A DNA stretch of 64,000 nt from Campanula takesimana (GCA_026119855.1 JAOWBW010001465.1:186001-250000); one strand, 5' to 3'; shown: positions 43,712 to 54,990, numbered from the stretch's first letter. The notes: a model not told the origin generated them from the sequence alone. A program made the numbers and translations.

Positions 43712-44051
43712 TGTAGACACCCCTCCTTAGACCCTCTTTTATGTGTTTCCTGTTAGTTTCTGTTACTTTGGTTAAGTTTCAGACGGACTCCATTAAGTCC
43801 CGGGAATAAACTGAATAACAGTTCTAACTTTCTAGTCCATTCTGTCAGTTTTTGCTTCTCAGAGTCGCGCGCCTCCGCCCCTTGAGCCACACGCGCGCGC
43901 CTTCCGCTGCCTAGGTGGGATGCGCGCGCTTCTGGGGCGTGTCAGTTACAGATTCTGCCCAAGAATCTCTCCCTTGCTCATTATACATGATTTTGCCCGG
44001 GAAAGATTTCTTGGAGACTCCGTTTGGCTCCAAAAACAGTCACTTTTCAAC

Positions 44052-44059
44052 TATAAAAA
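44052..44059 (+). promoter_or_regulatory. TATA box in the 5' LTR of A
   Basis: TATAAAAA in context CAACTATAAAAACCCC, conserved at 56388 in the 3' LTR and in B's LTR. Confidence 0.6.
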
Positions 44060-44242
44060 CCCCTCCAATCCATCATTGGAGGAGGACTTGGAAAATAATT
44101 ACTTTCAAACCTTTTTACTCACTTCTTTCATAGACTTTTCTTGGGACTTCTTCAACAAAGCATTTAATCTCTTTTTCAAGGCTTCACAAGAGATTCTTTT
44201 TGAAGGATACTATAGGTAAAGGTCTTAAACACTTATCCTCTC

Positions 44243-44300
44243 CTTCTTCTTCTTCTTCTTCTTCTTCTTCTTCTTCTTCTTCTTCTTCTTCTTCTTCTTC
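44243..44300 (+). repeat. (CTT)n microsatellite in the A 5' LTR
   Basis: About 19 units; the 3' LTR has only a short interrupted version (56578-56602). Confidence 0.95.
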
Positions 44301-44712
44301 AAATCAAATGTGCAATCACCCAAAACCATTTGGGACATGACACCACGGTCCTTTCATTACATTGAATTGGCCTAGGAGTCATCTCCCTACATTTCAAACT
44401 CTAAACCCCCTTTTTATCATCATTTTAATAGGAAGAACACATTTATCTTAAAAAGTGAATTATGAACAAACAAGACCGACTTTGCTCGGGCGAAATGGGT
44501 GTTTAAGTACTTCCCATTTCGTAACCTAACCCCCGAACCCCTCATCCCAAAGAATCTCTGTTTTCATAAATCAAACTTAGGCTCATAAACATTAGGTTTT
44601 CTTTCGTTCCTCAAAAACGTGGGTGGCGACTCTTAAAACATCAATTAGACATCTTAGGGTGATTCACGCGCTCGAGCCTAAAGCCGTGGTCCCGCCCCCG
44701 GGGTATCTACAG

Positions 44713-44730
44713 TGGCGACTCCGCTGGGGA
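44713..44730 (+). other. Primer-binding site of element A
   Basis: TGGCGACTCCGCTGGGGA, identical to D and C. Confidence 0.87.
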
Positions 44731-45589
44731 CATTTGAGGGTTAAACTTGTGTTTCTGTTCATAATTCACTTTTCTGGGCATTCTGGAAATTGACATGGGA
44801 AGCGCGCGCCTCGGACCTTCATGGTCCAAAGCGCGCGCGTCCCGAGTTAAATTCCAGAATCGTCCGCCTTCCATGTGTTCTTCCTATTCTTCCTATTATT
44901 TCGTGCTAACAAACATCGCAGGGGTTCCGTCACACAATCAGGACCAGGGCAATCCCCTGAGTCCATAAGTTTCTGATGATCTGACAGGTGAGCCCAGAAG
45001 CGGGCGCCTCCCAGTTTCCATGCGCCAGTCGCGCGCTTCCCACAACACTAGCCCGAGGAGCGCGCTTCTGGGACAATTTCCAGGGTAAGAACAGGTTTCA
45101 GTGACTGGACAGAACAGTGGGGTGTGGGCACAGTTGCCTGCATCAGAACAGAATTGAACCTTGGACTGTTTAATTTTATGTTTTTATTTACTGGTCACAC
45201 GGGTGATTCGGGAGTTGTAATTTACGTGCTTATGTGTTTTTTTTTTTAACTTTCTTTTCAAAAAAAAAATATATACAAAAAAAATTGTCACGTGATGGAC
45301 CTCACACTACGCGCACAATTCCTATCAACTTCTCACTATCAAGTCGCACAAGTCCAACCCCAAACCCATCGAGGCCCGTCCTAGAAAGTTTCAAGCTCCA
45401 CTCGACCTTGGCTCTTTCGAAGCGGTAAACCTCAGCCCGTGGCATAGTTCATGACTACATGCCGGGGGTGACCTTTAAGCCTCATATTCAAGCCGAGCAC
45501 AAACCACACAATTCTAGTTAGGGTCCAACACTCCGTGACTCAAGTCGGTTTCCATGTACCGAGATTTCCCTAAACTAATGTCTTCAAAA

Positions 45590-45683
45590 CATACATGCCA
45601 ACTTGTTGAAACGGACGCAATTAAAATCCGTCCCCAAAAGTGGTTATTTTGGACGAAAATAAAAATCCGTCCTCGCATGTATG
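45590..45683 (+). ncRNA. Predicted multi-branched RNA structure in the A leader
   Basis: CATACATGC (45590-45598) pairs with GCATGTATG (45675-45683), with two GGACG/CGTCC hairpins inside (45613-45617 with 45629-45633; 45651-45655 with 45668-45672). Same layout as D 3064-3165. Confidence 0.55.
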
Positions 45684-45736
45684 CTTTACTACATTAATTT
45701 AGTTTAATCCCGATACATGTAGGATTCACAAACGTG

Positions 45737-45797
45737 ATGGAATCCGATGAGTATATGGGACCGCGAGATGGTCTATATACTAGTGTGACGATTCCAT
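45737..45797 (+). ncRNA. Covarying stem-loop in the A leader
   Basis: ATGGAATC (45737-45744) with GATTCCAT (45790-45797), and inner AGTATATGGGACC with GGTCTATATACT and loop GCGAGAT. D has GTGGAATC/GATTCCAC. Confidence 0.6.
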
Positions 45798-46054
45798 TAT
45801 CTTCTTAGAAACCCCAAAAGGGATCCGTTCCCTCCGACTTATAAATCAAAAAAAAAAAGAGTCTTTTTCTTATGTGGTTCGAGTCGTGTGCCCAACCGTG
45901 TGTTCTCAACCTCCTCATGGACCGAAAGTGTGAACCGAGACTGACAAGGGCTACTTCTCCAATTATAGGTCCGATTGGTACTCTCCGCATCTACAGAGAT
46001 TCATCCAACAGGCTTGTCCGTGAACCGATAACTCCAACAGCTTCTACATCATCA

Positions 46055-47728
46055 ATGGCCGGCGACTCCAACACCAACAACGCCATGACTCTCGAACAGC
46101 TTTCTGCCATGGTTCAAACACTCCAACAACAAGTCACCACTCTCAACAACGAGGCTCAAACCAAAGAAGCCTTGTGGCAAGCTCATGTCGACAGTCAAAG
46201 GGAGGCCCACGAGGCCGAGGTTGACCAACTGAAAGCCAAGCTCCTCAAACTCTCCAAGAACAAGGGGGTTAATGACAACGAGGAATCCGAGTGGACCAAG
46301 GGTTTGTTTGAAAGCCCGTATGTCAGCGCCCGCACCAAAAAAGTGGGGGAACCAAGCACCGACAACAGCGACCCCAAAATGGTCAATTCCATCATGGCCT
46401 ACATTGATCAGAAATTGGACGGCCTCAACATGGGAAAAGGCTCCAACACAAGCCTTTATCAGTCATCCATCCTCATGAGAACGATGGCCGCTTTTCCTGA
46501 CAAATTCAAGATGCCCGACATTAGAAAGTTTAAGGGCAACTCATGCCCGATGGCCCACATCGAGACTTACATTTGGGCTATGGTTCCGAAGAAGGTCTCC
46601 CCAAAAGTTATGGCTCAATGCTTTCCTCTCACACTCGAGGGGGCGGCAAAGGATTGGTATGCAACTCTCCCGCTCACTGTCCGTCTTGATTGGGATGCCG
46701 CTATGCTTGCCTTCAAGAATCAATATCAAGGCAACACCACTCACCGGCCCACAAGGAAAGAGCTCGAGAATACCACTCAAAGAGACAACGAGTCCTTCAT
46801 TGACTTCACAAGGAGATGGAATGACAAGCTCTCTGAAATTGTTGAGAGGCCGAACACAAAAGAGCAAATGGACATCTTTCTCAAATGTCTCAAGATTGAT
46901 CTCCGCACCCACCTAAGTGGGGCTTGCTACTCCAACTTCTCCCAAATGTATGAGGCGGGGGTACGTATGGATGACTTGCTCAAGGAGATTAACAAGGCCA
47001 CTCCTACCTACCGATACAAGGCCGCCTCTAGTTCAAACAAAGAGGCTTCTGTCAATGCCGTTACTACTGACAAGGGGAATTACAAGAAGGTTCCCCTACC
47101 ACAAGGCAAGCGGTTCCAAAACGACCGCGTCTACACTCCTCTCAATGGCATGACCATCACCGAGGCCTATGAAGCTCTAAGGGCCAAGGGACAAATCACC
47201 CCTCTTCAAGGGTACAAGCAACCACAACCGCTCCGTGCCAATCATGCTCACCACAAATGGTGCGACTACCATTAATGCACCGGCCACCTCAATAAGGATT
47301 GCTTCTCCATCCGCAACACCATCCAAGACCTCATAGACAAGAAGGAATTCATAATCCCTAATGAGGGTGGTGTCAATGTAATAGAGGTAGGAGAGTTTGA
47401 AGGAACCACTCATTCGATCCCAATTGTGAATGAGGGCTCCGATGATATAAATAAACTTGATAATTCTTGTTATGTTGTGACTTATGATGAGATTATGAGG
47501 GAAGTCTTAGAGAATAGGAAGAAGAAGCTACAAGGGACCGTGAACGTGCTCACTCGCAGTGGCCGAGTAACAACGAGCACAATCCCTCCCAATACTGCAG
47601 CAACCAGCACCTCTTCTCAAAGATCGCAAGCATGCGACATACCCGAAGATCCTTTGTTAACACAACTCAAGAAGACGCAAGCCAACATATCCATCTGGGA
47701 CCTTATTGCATCATCAAAGAAACACTGA
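46055..47728 (+). pseudogene. Element A gag
   Basis: Start at 46055 (MAGDSNTNN). Coiled-coil-like N-terminus, then the capsid region (FKMPDIRKFKGNSCPMAH, LEGAAKDWYATLP, FTRRWNDKL), then the module RVYTPLNGMTITEAYEAL and the C-x2-H-x4-H-x4-C type knuckle. TAA at 47273 interrupts the knuckle (CAA in B). The frame continues to TGA at 47726 (CGA in B). B's copy is cut at 61601. Confidence 0.92.
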
Positions 47729-47746
47729 GACCTCTTCATTAAGAAA

Positions 47747-48650
47747 TTGGATGACACATCAGTCTCTCCCGACACGACTCTCGAGGACCTCACAGCAATG
47801 ATAGGTCACATTCACTTCGGCAATGTCATCACTTTCGCCGAGATGGACCTCCCGCCATTTGGGTCCGAACACAATGAAGCCATCTACCTCAAAGTAAGGG
47901 CAAGGGGGAGACCCATCTCAAGAGTTCTAGTAGATGGTGGTTCCGCACTCAACTTAATGCCAAGCCGAGTCATGGGCATACTGGGGCTCAAAAGCTCCGA
48001 TTTACGACCCTCCGCCTAAGTCATTAGAGGGTACGACAGCACTACCCGTACAGTTATGGGAATGTTAGAAGTTGATATCGAATTTGGAAGCATGATCATG
48101 TCCGTCCCATTCCAAGTACTTGATGTCCCTGCTTCATTCAACCTACTTCTGGGCCGACCTTGGATCCACAGTTCCAATGCGGTACCTTCCACTCTCCATC
48201 AGTGTGTCAAGATTAGAAATGGGGACGAGATAGTCACTATCATGGCCGAGAATGTCACCATCCACAGAAATGGGGGACAACCAGTTCACCAAGTCCAACA
48301 CGGGATAGAAGATGCCACTCTCTCCGGCGTCAACACCATTGACAAAGAAGGGGGAAACAGACAATGGGCCCCCGGCAATCCTAAAGTCCTCCGCATGATG
48401 AGGAATATGAATCACTTTCCCGGTCTTGGCCTGGGGAAGCATCAACAAGGGATATTACACCCCGTGGAAGTTCCCTTTGTCAAGAACAAATTTGGTCTGG
48501 GATACGAGCCTACCAAGGATGACTTGAAGTACGAGCAAGCAGTCAAGAATCAAAGGACCCAAGCTCGCAAAGAAGGTCGACGATATGAAATCCCTGACTT
48601 GAAACCCTCCCCGCAACACACTAAACGGTTATTTTGTTCGCCAAGGGGAG
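47747..48650 (+). pseudogene. Element A protease region
   Basis: Same frame as gag. Contains the aspartic protease active site as DGGSALNLMP (about 47935) and LLLGRPWIHSSNAVPSTLHQ at its end. TAA at 48017 (CAA in B). A one-base insertion near 48608 shifts the frame relative to B. Downstream KFGLGYEPTKDDLK is a conserved G-patch-like stretch seen in many Tat elements. Confidence 0.9.
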
Positions 48651-48662
48651 GATGTTCCGTAC

Positions 48663-49312
48663 ATGATCTTTCCCGAACCATGGGTTAACGATAAGGGCGT
48701 CAGAAAGCCCGGTCTCGAGATCTTCACCGATTGTGAAATACCGGCACAAGAAAGAGAACCTACTCCAATGTCACCCCGAGAGTGGTGGAGCAAGAAAGTG
48801 ACTATAGAGTCCAAGGTAGAGGTTACCGTGGGGGAAGAACTATCCGATCTAGCCTCCATGTTCGAAGAATTTGCCATCATGGACGATTGTCAAGTCAACG
48901 CCATCTCCGACAATACAGAAATGGAAAGCCCATCTATTGGCGAGATTCAGCCAAGCTCCGAGCCAATCAAAAACTGGTATTCAACGAAGGGGCCCTTAGT
49001 ATCCGAGGATTTCTTGATCCGAGAAATGGGTTGCATACCCCGTACAGCAACAAAGGAAGAGCGGCTCACACTTACTTTCGAGTCCGAGAGTGTTTCTAAT
49101 GCCCTCACCCAAGAGGATATGGAGGCAATAGCCGAGCGTGTGTTTCCTTTCTTTGCTAATGAAAAATTTGATATTTTTGAGTACCCCGAGATTGCAAACA
49201 TCATAAATGAGGAATTAACTAATAACGAACTTAATGAACAAGTTAATAACGATTCAAATTATGTGAAATAGACCACGAAAACATAACATACCTAAATGAA
49301 CTAGCTCAATAG
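48663..49312 (+). pseudogene. Element A linker between protease and RT
   Basis: Acidic region of about 210 codons (EPWVNDKGVRKPGLEIFTDC, then Glu-rich text). A one-base loss near 49264 and TAG at 49310 (CAG in B) end it. In B the same region is one open stretch (59606-58269). No catalytic domain. Confidence 0.85.
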
Positions 49313-50800
49313 GTTCGTTGTCGTGGTGAAAATGGTCCAGGGGCTGATGAAAAATTGCATACTGTTAATATGGGTACCAACGAAGAGCCGAAAGAAACGA
49401 AGATTGGCAGCTTCTTCAAGGGGGGAGACAAAGACAAACTGACTGCACTGCTCAGAGAATTTGTGGATGTATTCGCATGGTCATACAAAGACATGCCGGG
49501 TTTGGACAGAAAGGTCGCGGAGCACAGAATTCCGATCAGAGAGGACGCCAAGCCAGTAAAGCAGAAACTCAGAAAGATCAAGCCAGAATGGTCTCTACAA
49601 GTCAAAGAAGAGATTGAAAAGCTCCTCAGTGTGGGTTTCATCAAAGTCATTGAGTATCCAACTTGGCTAGCCAACATTGTGACAGTCAGAAAGGCAAACG
49701 GCAAGGTTCGAGTTTGTGTGGACTTTCGGGATTTGAACAAAGCTTCCCCGAAAGATGATTTTCCACTACCAAACATCGACATGCTCGTCGATTCAACTGC
49801 CAACTATGAAGTCCGCTCATTTGTGGATGGTTTTTCCAGTTACAATCAGATCCTCATGTCTGAAGAAGATCAACACAAGACAGCTTTCACAACCCCGTGG
49901 GGCACTTTCTGCTACACAGTCATGCCGTTCGGACTAAGGAACGCTGGGGCTACCTACCAGAGGGCTGTTACGGATCTATTCCACGATATGATTCATAAAG
50001 AGATCGAGGTCTATGTAGACGATATGATCATCCATTCGAAGGGAACCAATGGTCAACATTTGATCGATCTTCACAAATTCTTTGAAAGGCTTCGACAACA
50101 CAAGATGAGACTCAATCCCGCAAAGTACACTTTTGGGGTCATCAGAGGAAAGGTTCTTGGTTACATGGTCACTGAAAGAGGAATTGAAGCCGATCCCTCC
50201 AAGATCAAGGCAATCATTGACATGCCTCCCCCAAGGACGCAGAAAGAAATCAAAGGTTTCATGGGCAGACTTCAATACATCAGTCGGTTTGTGCACCAAC
50301 TCACTTCCATGTGTGAGCCAATCTTTAAGCTACTCAAAAAGAATGTGGCTCTAGAATGGACCGATGCGTGCCAAGAAGCCTTCGACCAAGTGAAGCATTA
50401 CTTGACATGCCCTCCAGTTTTGGTTCCACCACACGAAGAGAAGCCTCTCTTACTCTATCTCACTGTCAATGATGAAGCCCTAGGGGCTATGTTAGCACAA
50501 GAACAGCGAGACTCCACAAAGGAGAATGCCATCTACTTTGTCAGCCAACGGTTTCAAGGAGATGAAAAGAACTACTCTGTCTTAGAGAAGTCGTGCGCTG
50601 CATTGGTTTGGGTTACTCAAAAGCTCAAGAATTACATGGAAGCCTTCCCAATCAAGTTAGTAGCAAAAGTGGACCCACTCCGCTACATCTTCGAGAAGCC
50701 TTTCATGTCAACAAGAATAGCCAAATGGTATTTCATGCTCGTCGGCTATGATATCACTTACGTCACACTCAAATCCATCAGGGGGGAAGGTATTCAGTGA
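49313..50800 (+). pseudogene. Element A reverse transcriptase and RNase H
   Basis: Open from 49313 to 50800. RT motifs: FIKVIEYPTWLANIVTV, VCVDFRDLNKASPKD, AFTTPWGTFCYTVMPFGL and the catalytic YVDD (50012-50023). Then the connection and gypsy RNase H: EKPLLLYLTVNDEALGAML shows a Thr/Val where the usual first catalytic Asp sits, consistent with a degenerate first RNase H in Tat elements; NYSVLEKSCAALVW follows. A base insertion near 50790 shifts the frame. Confidence 0.92.
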
Positions 50801-51293
50801 TCAGCTTGCTGAATTTCCGTGTGACGAAGTGAAGGGGGAAGATGTACAGTTCCCCGACGAGCATTTAATTTGCGCCACAACAGAGGAAAATAAGTGGCAA
50901 CTTTTTTTCGATGGCGCAGCCAATAATCATGGATATGGCATAGGGATGTTACTCGTTGATCCAAAGGACATGTATACTCCAATCGCCATCCGCCTCGCAT
51001 TTGAAGCCACTAACAACACCGCTGAGTACGAAGCTTGCATAGCGGGGCTCGAAGCAGCCCTCGAGAGAAATGTCACAAGTTTATAAGTATTCGGTGATTC
51101 CTTGCTCATCATCAATCAGACATCTGGAAAATGGAAGATTCAAGACTCGACCCTGCAACGGTATGGTCAACATCTCGAGGAGTTGGTTGAACAATTTCAA
51201 GAAATCACCTTCAATTACCTGCCAAGGGACAAGAACCGTTTTGCTGATGCACTAGCCACCATCGCTTCACTGGTCGAAATGCCTGAGGGTTAA
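50801..51293 (+). pseudogene. Element A second (archaeal-type) RNase H
   Basis: Carries the fold's residues: LFFDGAANNHGYGIG (Asp), NNTAEYEACIAGLEAAL (Glu), FGDSLLIINQTSG (Asp), PRDKNRFADALATIAS (Asp). A second, plant/archaeal-like RNase H is a known marker of the Tat lineage. TAA at 51084 and TAA at 51291 interrupt it. Confidence 0.9.
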
Positions 51294-52625
51294 ATGGTGA
51301 AGCCCTTCAAAATTTCCCGACGAAACAGTCCGGCATACTGCATGAGTATTGAGATCAACGAGGTCCAAGCAAACTCCCCGTGGTGCGCAGATATCATGAA
51401 TTTCCTCAAGGATGGTACTTATCCCGATAACAGCAATAAGAAGTCTCAAATGGCATTGCAAATATTAGCCTCCCGATATGTACTAATTGGGGACCGAGTC
51501 TACAAAAGACACCACGAGGGGGTCAATCTCCTATGTGCAAATGAGACCGAAGCTCAAGAAATAATGCATGAGATCCACGAAGGTGAATGTGGGCCTCACA
51601 TGAACGGGTTTATGTTGGAAAAGAAGATACTCCGCATGGGTTATTATTGGAGTACTATGGAAAGGGACTGCATCGAGAAATTCAAGAGGTGCGCCAAATG
51701 CCAATTCCATGCCAATCTACAGCACGCTCCACCCTCACAGCTTTACAATATGACCACGCCTTGGCCTTTCTCTTGTTGGGGCATAGACATCATCGGCAAA
51801 GTTCACCCTACTGGAAGCAACGGGCAATCTTTCGTCCTAGTAGCCGTGGACTATTTTACAAAATGGGTTGAAGCACAGGCTTGCCGAGTTCTCAACGCCA
51901 AGAAAGTGGCCGAATTCGTGAAAACCCACATCATGTGCCGATACGACGTTCCTCATGAGATCATCTCAGACAACGGGTCTCACTTCGAGAAAGAGATGGA
52001 CGCACTCTTGGTAGAATACAAGATTACTAAGCACAAGTCATCTCCATACCGCCCTCAAGCAAACGGCGCGGTCGAGGCAGCTAATAAGACAATCGAGACC
52101 ATTGTGAAGAAAATGGCCTCCACTGGAAGGGATTGGCCCCAAAAGTTACCTCTAGCATTATGGGGCTACCGCACGTCAATACGGACAGCGACTGGAGAAA
52201 CTCCTTATGCATTGGTATATGGTTCCGAAGCTGTGCTACCAATAGAGCTCGAAGTTCCGTCCCTACGGGTCCTCCTCGAGAACCAAGTCAATGAAGTCGA
52301 TTGGATGCAAAGTCGATATGAACAGCTAGCCCTACTCGACGAGAGAAGGCTAAGAGCGATCGAACGTACGAGGGCCTATCAACAAAGAATGTCTAGGGCT
52401 TTCAACAAAAAGGTGAAGCCCCAAAACATCAGTGTGGGAGATTTGGTCCTAAGACAACACCCTCCTAATGCCATGAACCCCCTTGGAAAATGGGAACCTC
52501 GATGGATTGGTCCGTACGTAGTCAAGAAGATACTAAGCGGCGGTGCAGTCCGACTCGTGGACTTAGACGGAGATCAACTGCCAAAGGGAGTCAACCTCGA
52601 CAAATTGAAGAGGTTTTACGTCTAA
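51294..52625 (+). CDS. Element A integrase (intact frame, 443 codons)
   Basis: Open to the stop at 52623. Zinc domain with His residues in EGECGPHMNG and CAKCQFHAN. Catalytic D-D-E in GIDIIGKVHP, SDNGSHFEKE and ANGAVEAANKT. The C-terminal domain ends GGAVRLVDLDGDQLPKGVN. No chromodomain. It would be made only as part of gag-pol, which is broken upstream; on its own it has no start in the natural context. Confidence 0.9.
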   Translation: MVKPFKISRRNSPAYCMSIEINEVQANSPWCADIMNFLKDGTYPDNSNKKSQMALQILASRYVLIGDRVYKRHHEGVNLLCANETEAQEIMHEIHEGECGPHMNGFMLEKKILRMGYYWSTMERDCIEKFKRCAKCQFHANLQHAPPSQLYNMTTPWPFSCWGIDIIGKVHPTGSNGQSFVLVAVDYFTKWVEAQACRVLNAKKVAEFVKTHIMCRYDVPHEIISDNGSHFEKEMDALLVEYKITKHKSSPYRPQANGAVEAANKTIETIVKKMASTGRDWPQKLPLALWGYRTSIRTATGETPYALVYGSEAVLPIELEVPSLRVLLENQVNEVDWMQSRYEQLALLDERRLRAIERTRAYQQRMSRAFNKKVKPQNISVGDLVLRQHPPNAMNPLGKWEPRWIGPYVVKKILSGGAVRLVDLDGDQLPKGVNLDKLKRFYV

Positions 52626-52657
52626 TAAACGAAGACCATGAAAAAAAAAAAAGCTTG

Positions 52658-52687
52658 CTAGGTTGAAAACCCGCAAGGGCGGCCTAG
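52658..52687 (+). ncRNA. GNRA-capped hairpin 1 in A
   Basis: CTAGG (52658-52662) pairs with CCTAG (52683-52687); apical CCC-GCAA-GGG. It begins 33 bases after the pol stop. Confidence 0.6.
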
Positions 52688-52721
52688 GCAAAAATTAGAG
52701 CACGTGCAAAAAAGAAGCCCG

Positions 52722-52751
52722 CTAGATTGAAAACCCGCAAGGGCGGTCTAG
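52722..52751 (+). ncRNA. GNRA-capped hairpin 2 in A
   Basis: CTAGA pairs with TCTAG; apical CCC-GCAA-GGG. The basal pair differs from hairpin 1 by a compensatory change. Confidence 0.6.
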
Positions 52752-52807
52752 GCAAAAAACAGGGTGCACAAAAAAAAATATAAAAAAATGGTCTTCGTTT
52801 GTTTGAA

Positions 52808-52844
52808 CTACAGAGACCTGAGCCTCTACACTAGAGGAACGTAG
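52808..52844 (+). ncRNA. Nested hairpin CTAC...GTAG in A
   Basis: Outer CTAC/GTAG, inner CCTCTA/TAGAGG (extended by two pairs relative to B and D), followed by GAAACCTTCGGGT. Confidence 0.5.
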
Positions 52845-53029
52845 GAAACCTTCGGGTGCGGTCTAAAACATAAACAAATACCCAAATCATTTTCGAATTA
52901 ACGAGATGCAATTTTTATTCATTCCTTGAATCATTCTTATCATTACAATGGAAATGTTGAGCTATTAAAAGACATTAAAACATTAATCTTAAAACAAGTA
53001 GTCTATTCTAATTGCAATCTCGTGGGGTA

Positions 53030-54424
53030 CTAGGAAAAATCTAATTTTCTCTTGGCCTTTGAAGGACCACCCGAGCGACCATCAATCCTACTCTTCTTGG
53101 GAGGCCTAGGGACACTGATACGGACCGATATCTTCTGCACAGCAGAGCGCCTCCGAGCATAAAAATCATCCAAAGGGGTACCGAAAGGGTCGGTCAGAAT
53201 GTTGTTCACGTCAGCAGCAGCTTCCTTGTACCTCAAAGCACTGCTGGGCTCAAAATCCCTTCCTAACAACTCAGCCTGAAGAGCATCTACCCAAGTAATG
53301 CAACGGTAGACAGTACCAAGCAAATGATCCAAGTAACTCTCGGGAAGAAAAATACTGCCCCGGTGCAATGGAGCGGAAGCCCAACAGTCACGATCATCTC
53401 CCCAAGCCGTCTGGAGCTCATTCGAGAAGTCCGGACCCATATAAGAAACTGGACGAAGTACCCCATTCCTCGGAAAAGGAATTATTTGTTGACGACCAAA
53501 CTGTTTCAAAACCCGTTCTGGCTGATAAAACGAAGAGTCCCTCAATCCGGGTAAAACTACATGCTGAAAACCGAAGGTCCACTCCACAAAAGGGCGAAGA
53601 CCCCAAGGACACCATTCAATGTCAGCTGTAAGGCGAGAAGCAAAAAATCTCCTCCAACCCTCTTCGGTCAAATCCCTAATCAACAACCGACGCCTATGAA
53701 CAGCAAAAGGAGAATGGTCTCCATCCAACGCATAAAGCCTGAAATGCTCCCAAAGCCATATGGTCAAAAGCAAGGGGCTTCCCCGTCGGATCTCGCCCGT
53801 ACGGTGCTATTCGTCCAAACCATGCAAGGTCTCTCCTACAATGAGCGGGATTATGCTAAATCGCTATCCTTTCGCCTGGAACACAATTTCAGCCAACTGC
53901 GCATCCGCAGTACCCAGGGAAGTAACGAACAAAACCTCGCTGAAAAGGCAGACAACCATGGCATTTCTCTTAAAGGACTGAACCGTGACATCTTCCGAAT
54001 GCAAACTGAAAAACATCGGAAGCTCAGTTATGTCTACAACGGACCCGTGCATCATCTTCTTCACTTCTCCAACAGGGAGATTCAGAATATCAACCTAAGA
54101 ATCAACAACACCGCGGTGATACTTGGGGACGGCAATCCGACCGGCCAAAGGCATACCCAAAATGGCCCCAAAATCATCAACGGTCGGCACCATTTCATTA
54201 GCCGAAAAGTTGAATGTATGGCTATCACAATCCCAAAAGGCTGCAGCAGCCTTCAACAAGTCCCAATCCGGCTTCAATGTCCGCAAAGTGAAGAGAATTC
54301 GAAGCCCGAAATCTTTGATGAAGGCATTTTTGGGATGGGTCTTAAAAGAATACACGAAGGACGACAAATCCTTCTCGTAACTCTTGACAACCTCGGCACC
54401 AAGACTAAAAAGGTTGGAGGCCAT
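53030..54424 (-). pseudogene. Antisense ORF of element A, plant mobile domain-like
   Basis: Opposite to gag-pol, from the ATG at 54424 (MASNLFSLGAEVVK) to 53030, 465 codons in one frame with three TAG stops (54095, 53864, 53807). The text FWDCDSHTFNFSANEMVPT followed by VDDFGAILGMPLAG, and SPLLLTIWLWEHFRLY, resembles the plant mobile domain/DUF7745-type proteins found in host genes and in transposons. The tail is basic (PPKKSRIDGR, KAKRKLDFS). Not found in B, whose cassette carries a different ORF. The long plus-strand frames over 53368-54451 are shadows. Confidence 0.75.
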
Positions 54425-54539
54425 GTGAAAGAAGATCACAAGCAAAATTGAACAATAAAATGGTGTTCAAAAATGGCAGAAAAAGGCTGTTGGAATCGAA
54501 TTATCGACCAGAAGCTGATATTATAGCTGTTGGGGGAGC

Positions 54540-54990
54540 TTTTGGTCAGCAAATATCAGGCCCTGAATTCCGCCACCCAGAGGCGCGCGCCTCCCGACAC
54601 CAGTTCCCAATGCGCGCGCGTCCCGTATCCAAGAGAGGAAGCGCCCGCGTCCCAGGTAGAAAATGCTCCAGAAATAGCCTTTGTCAGTTCAGAACAGAAC
54701 CCGGGTGGTCCAGCGCCTTCAACCTACAGAAAAGATCAACCCCAGCAATAAGGGAAGCTCAAACGACGACAGCAAACACCCAGCTGGGCACACATTAATT
54801 TGGTCCGCCATTAAGGAAGGTCTAAAAACTGAAATAAGATAGAAACTCCCATTCAAAGTAGGGCGTCTTTTATTTTCTCAAAGATCAGTCTTTTACAATT
54901 CATCCCCAGCACAAAGCACTCCGCAGTCAATTGTGCCCGCACCCCGTCAAAAGTCAAAGTCAAACAGTCAAAGTACGACTCACGACAACA
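54540..54990 (-). promoter_or_regulatory. Upstream half of the antisense cassette in A
   Basis: Homologous to B 40690-41165: GCGCGC motif block (54578-54655), caaacgacgacagcaaacac, and on the minus strand gaaaataaaagacgccct (near 54870), then gactttgac repeats. It lies 5' of the antisense ORF. Confidence 0.4.

Larger units (their letters stand above)
43712..44711 (+). repeat. 5' LTR of element A
   Basis: 1000 bp, TGTAGACACCCC to GGTATCTACA; TATA box 44052-44059. Relative to the 3' LTR it lacks about 40 bp near the start and has a longer CTT microsatellite (44243-44300). Confidence 0.93.
44731..46054 (+). other. Untranslated leader of element A
   Basis: 1.3 kb without a gene. GC-rich GCGCGC motif blocks at 44800-44840 and 45000-45075; the structured region 45586-45800 is shared with D. 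Confidence 0.7.

Noticed and set aside
53030..54424. The antisense frame as a host gene captured by chance
   Set aside because: It lies between pol and the 3' LTR inside flanks shared with B, so it belongs to the element; also has three stops.
53561..54451. 296-aa plus-strand ORF near the end of element A
   Set aside because: Shadow of the minus-strand plant mobile domain-like frame, which carries the recognisable motifs.
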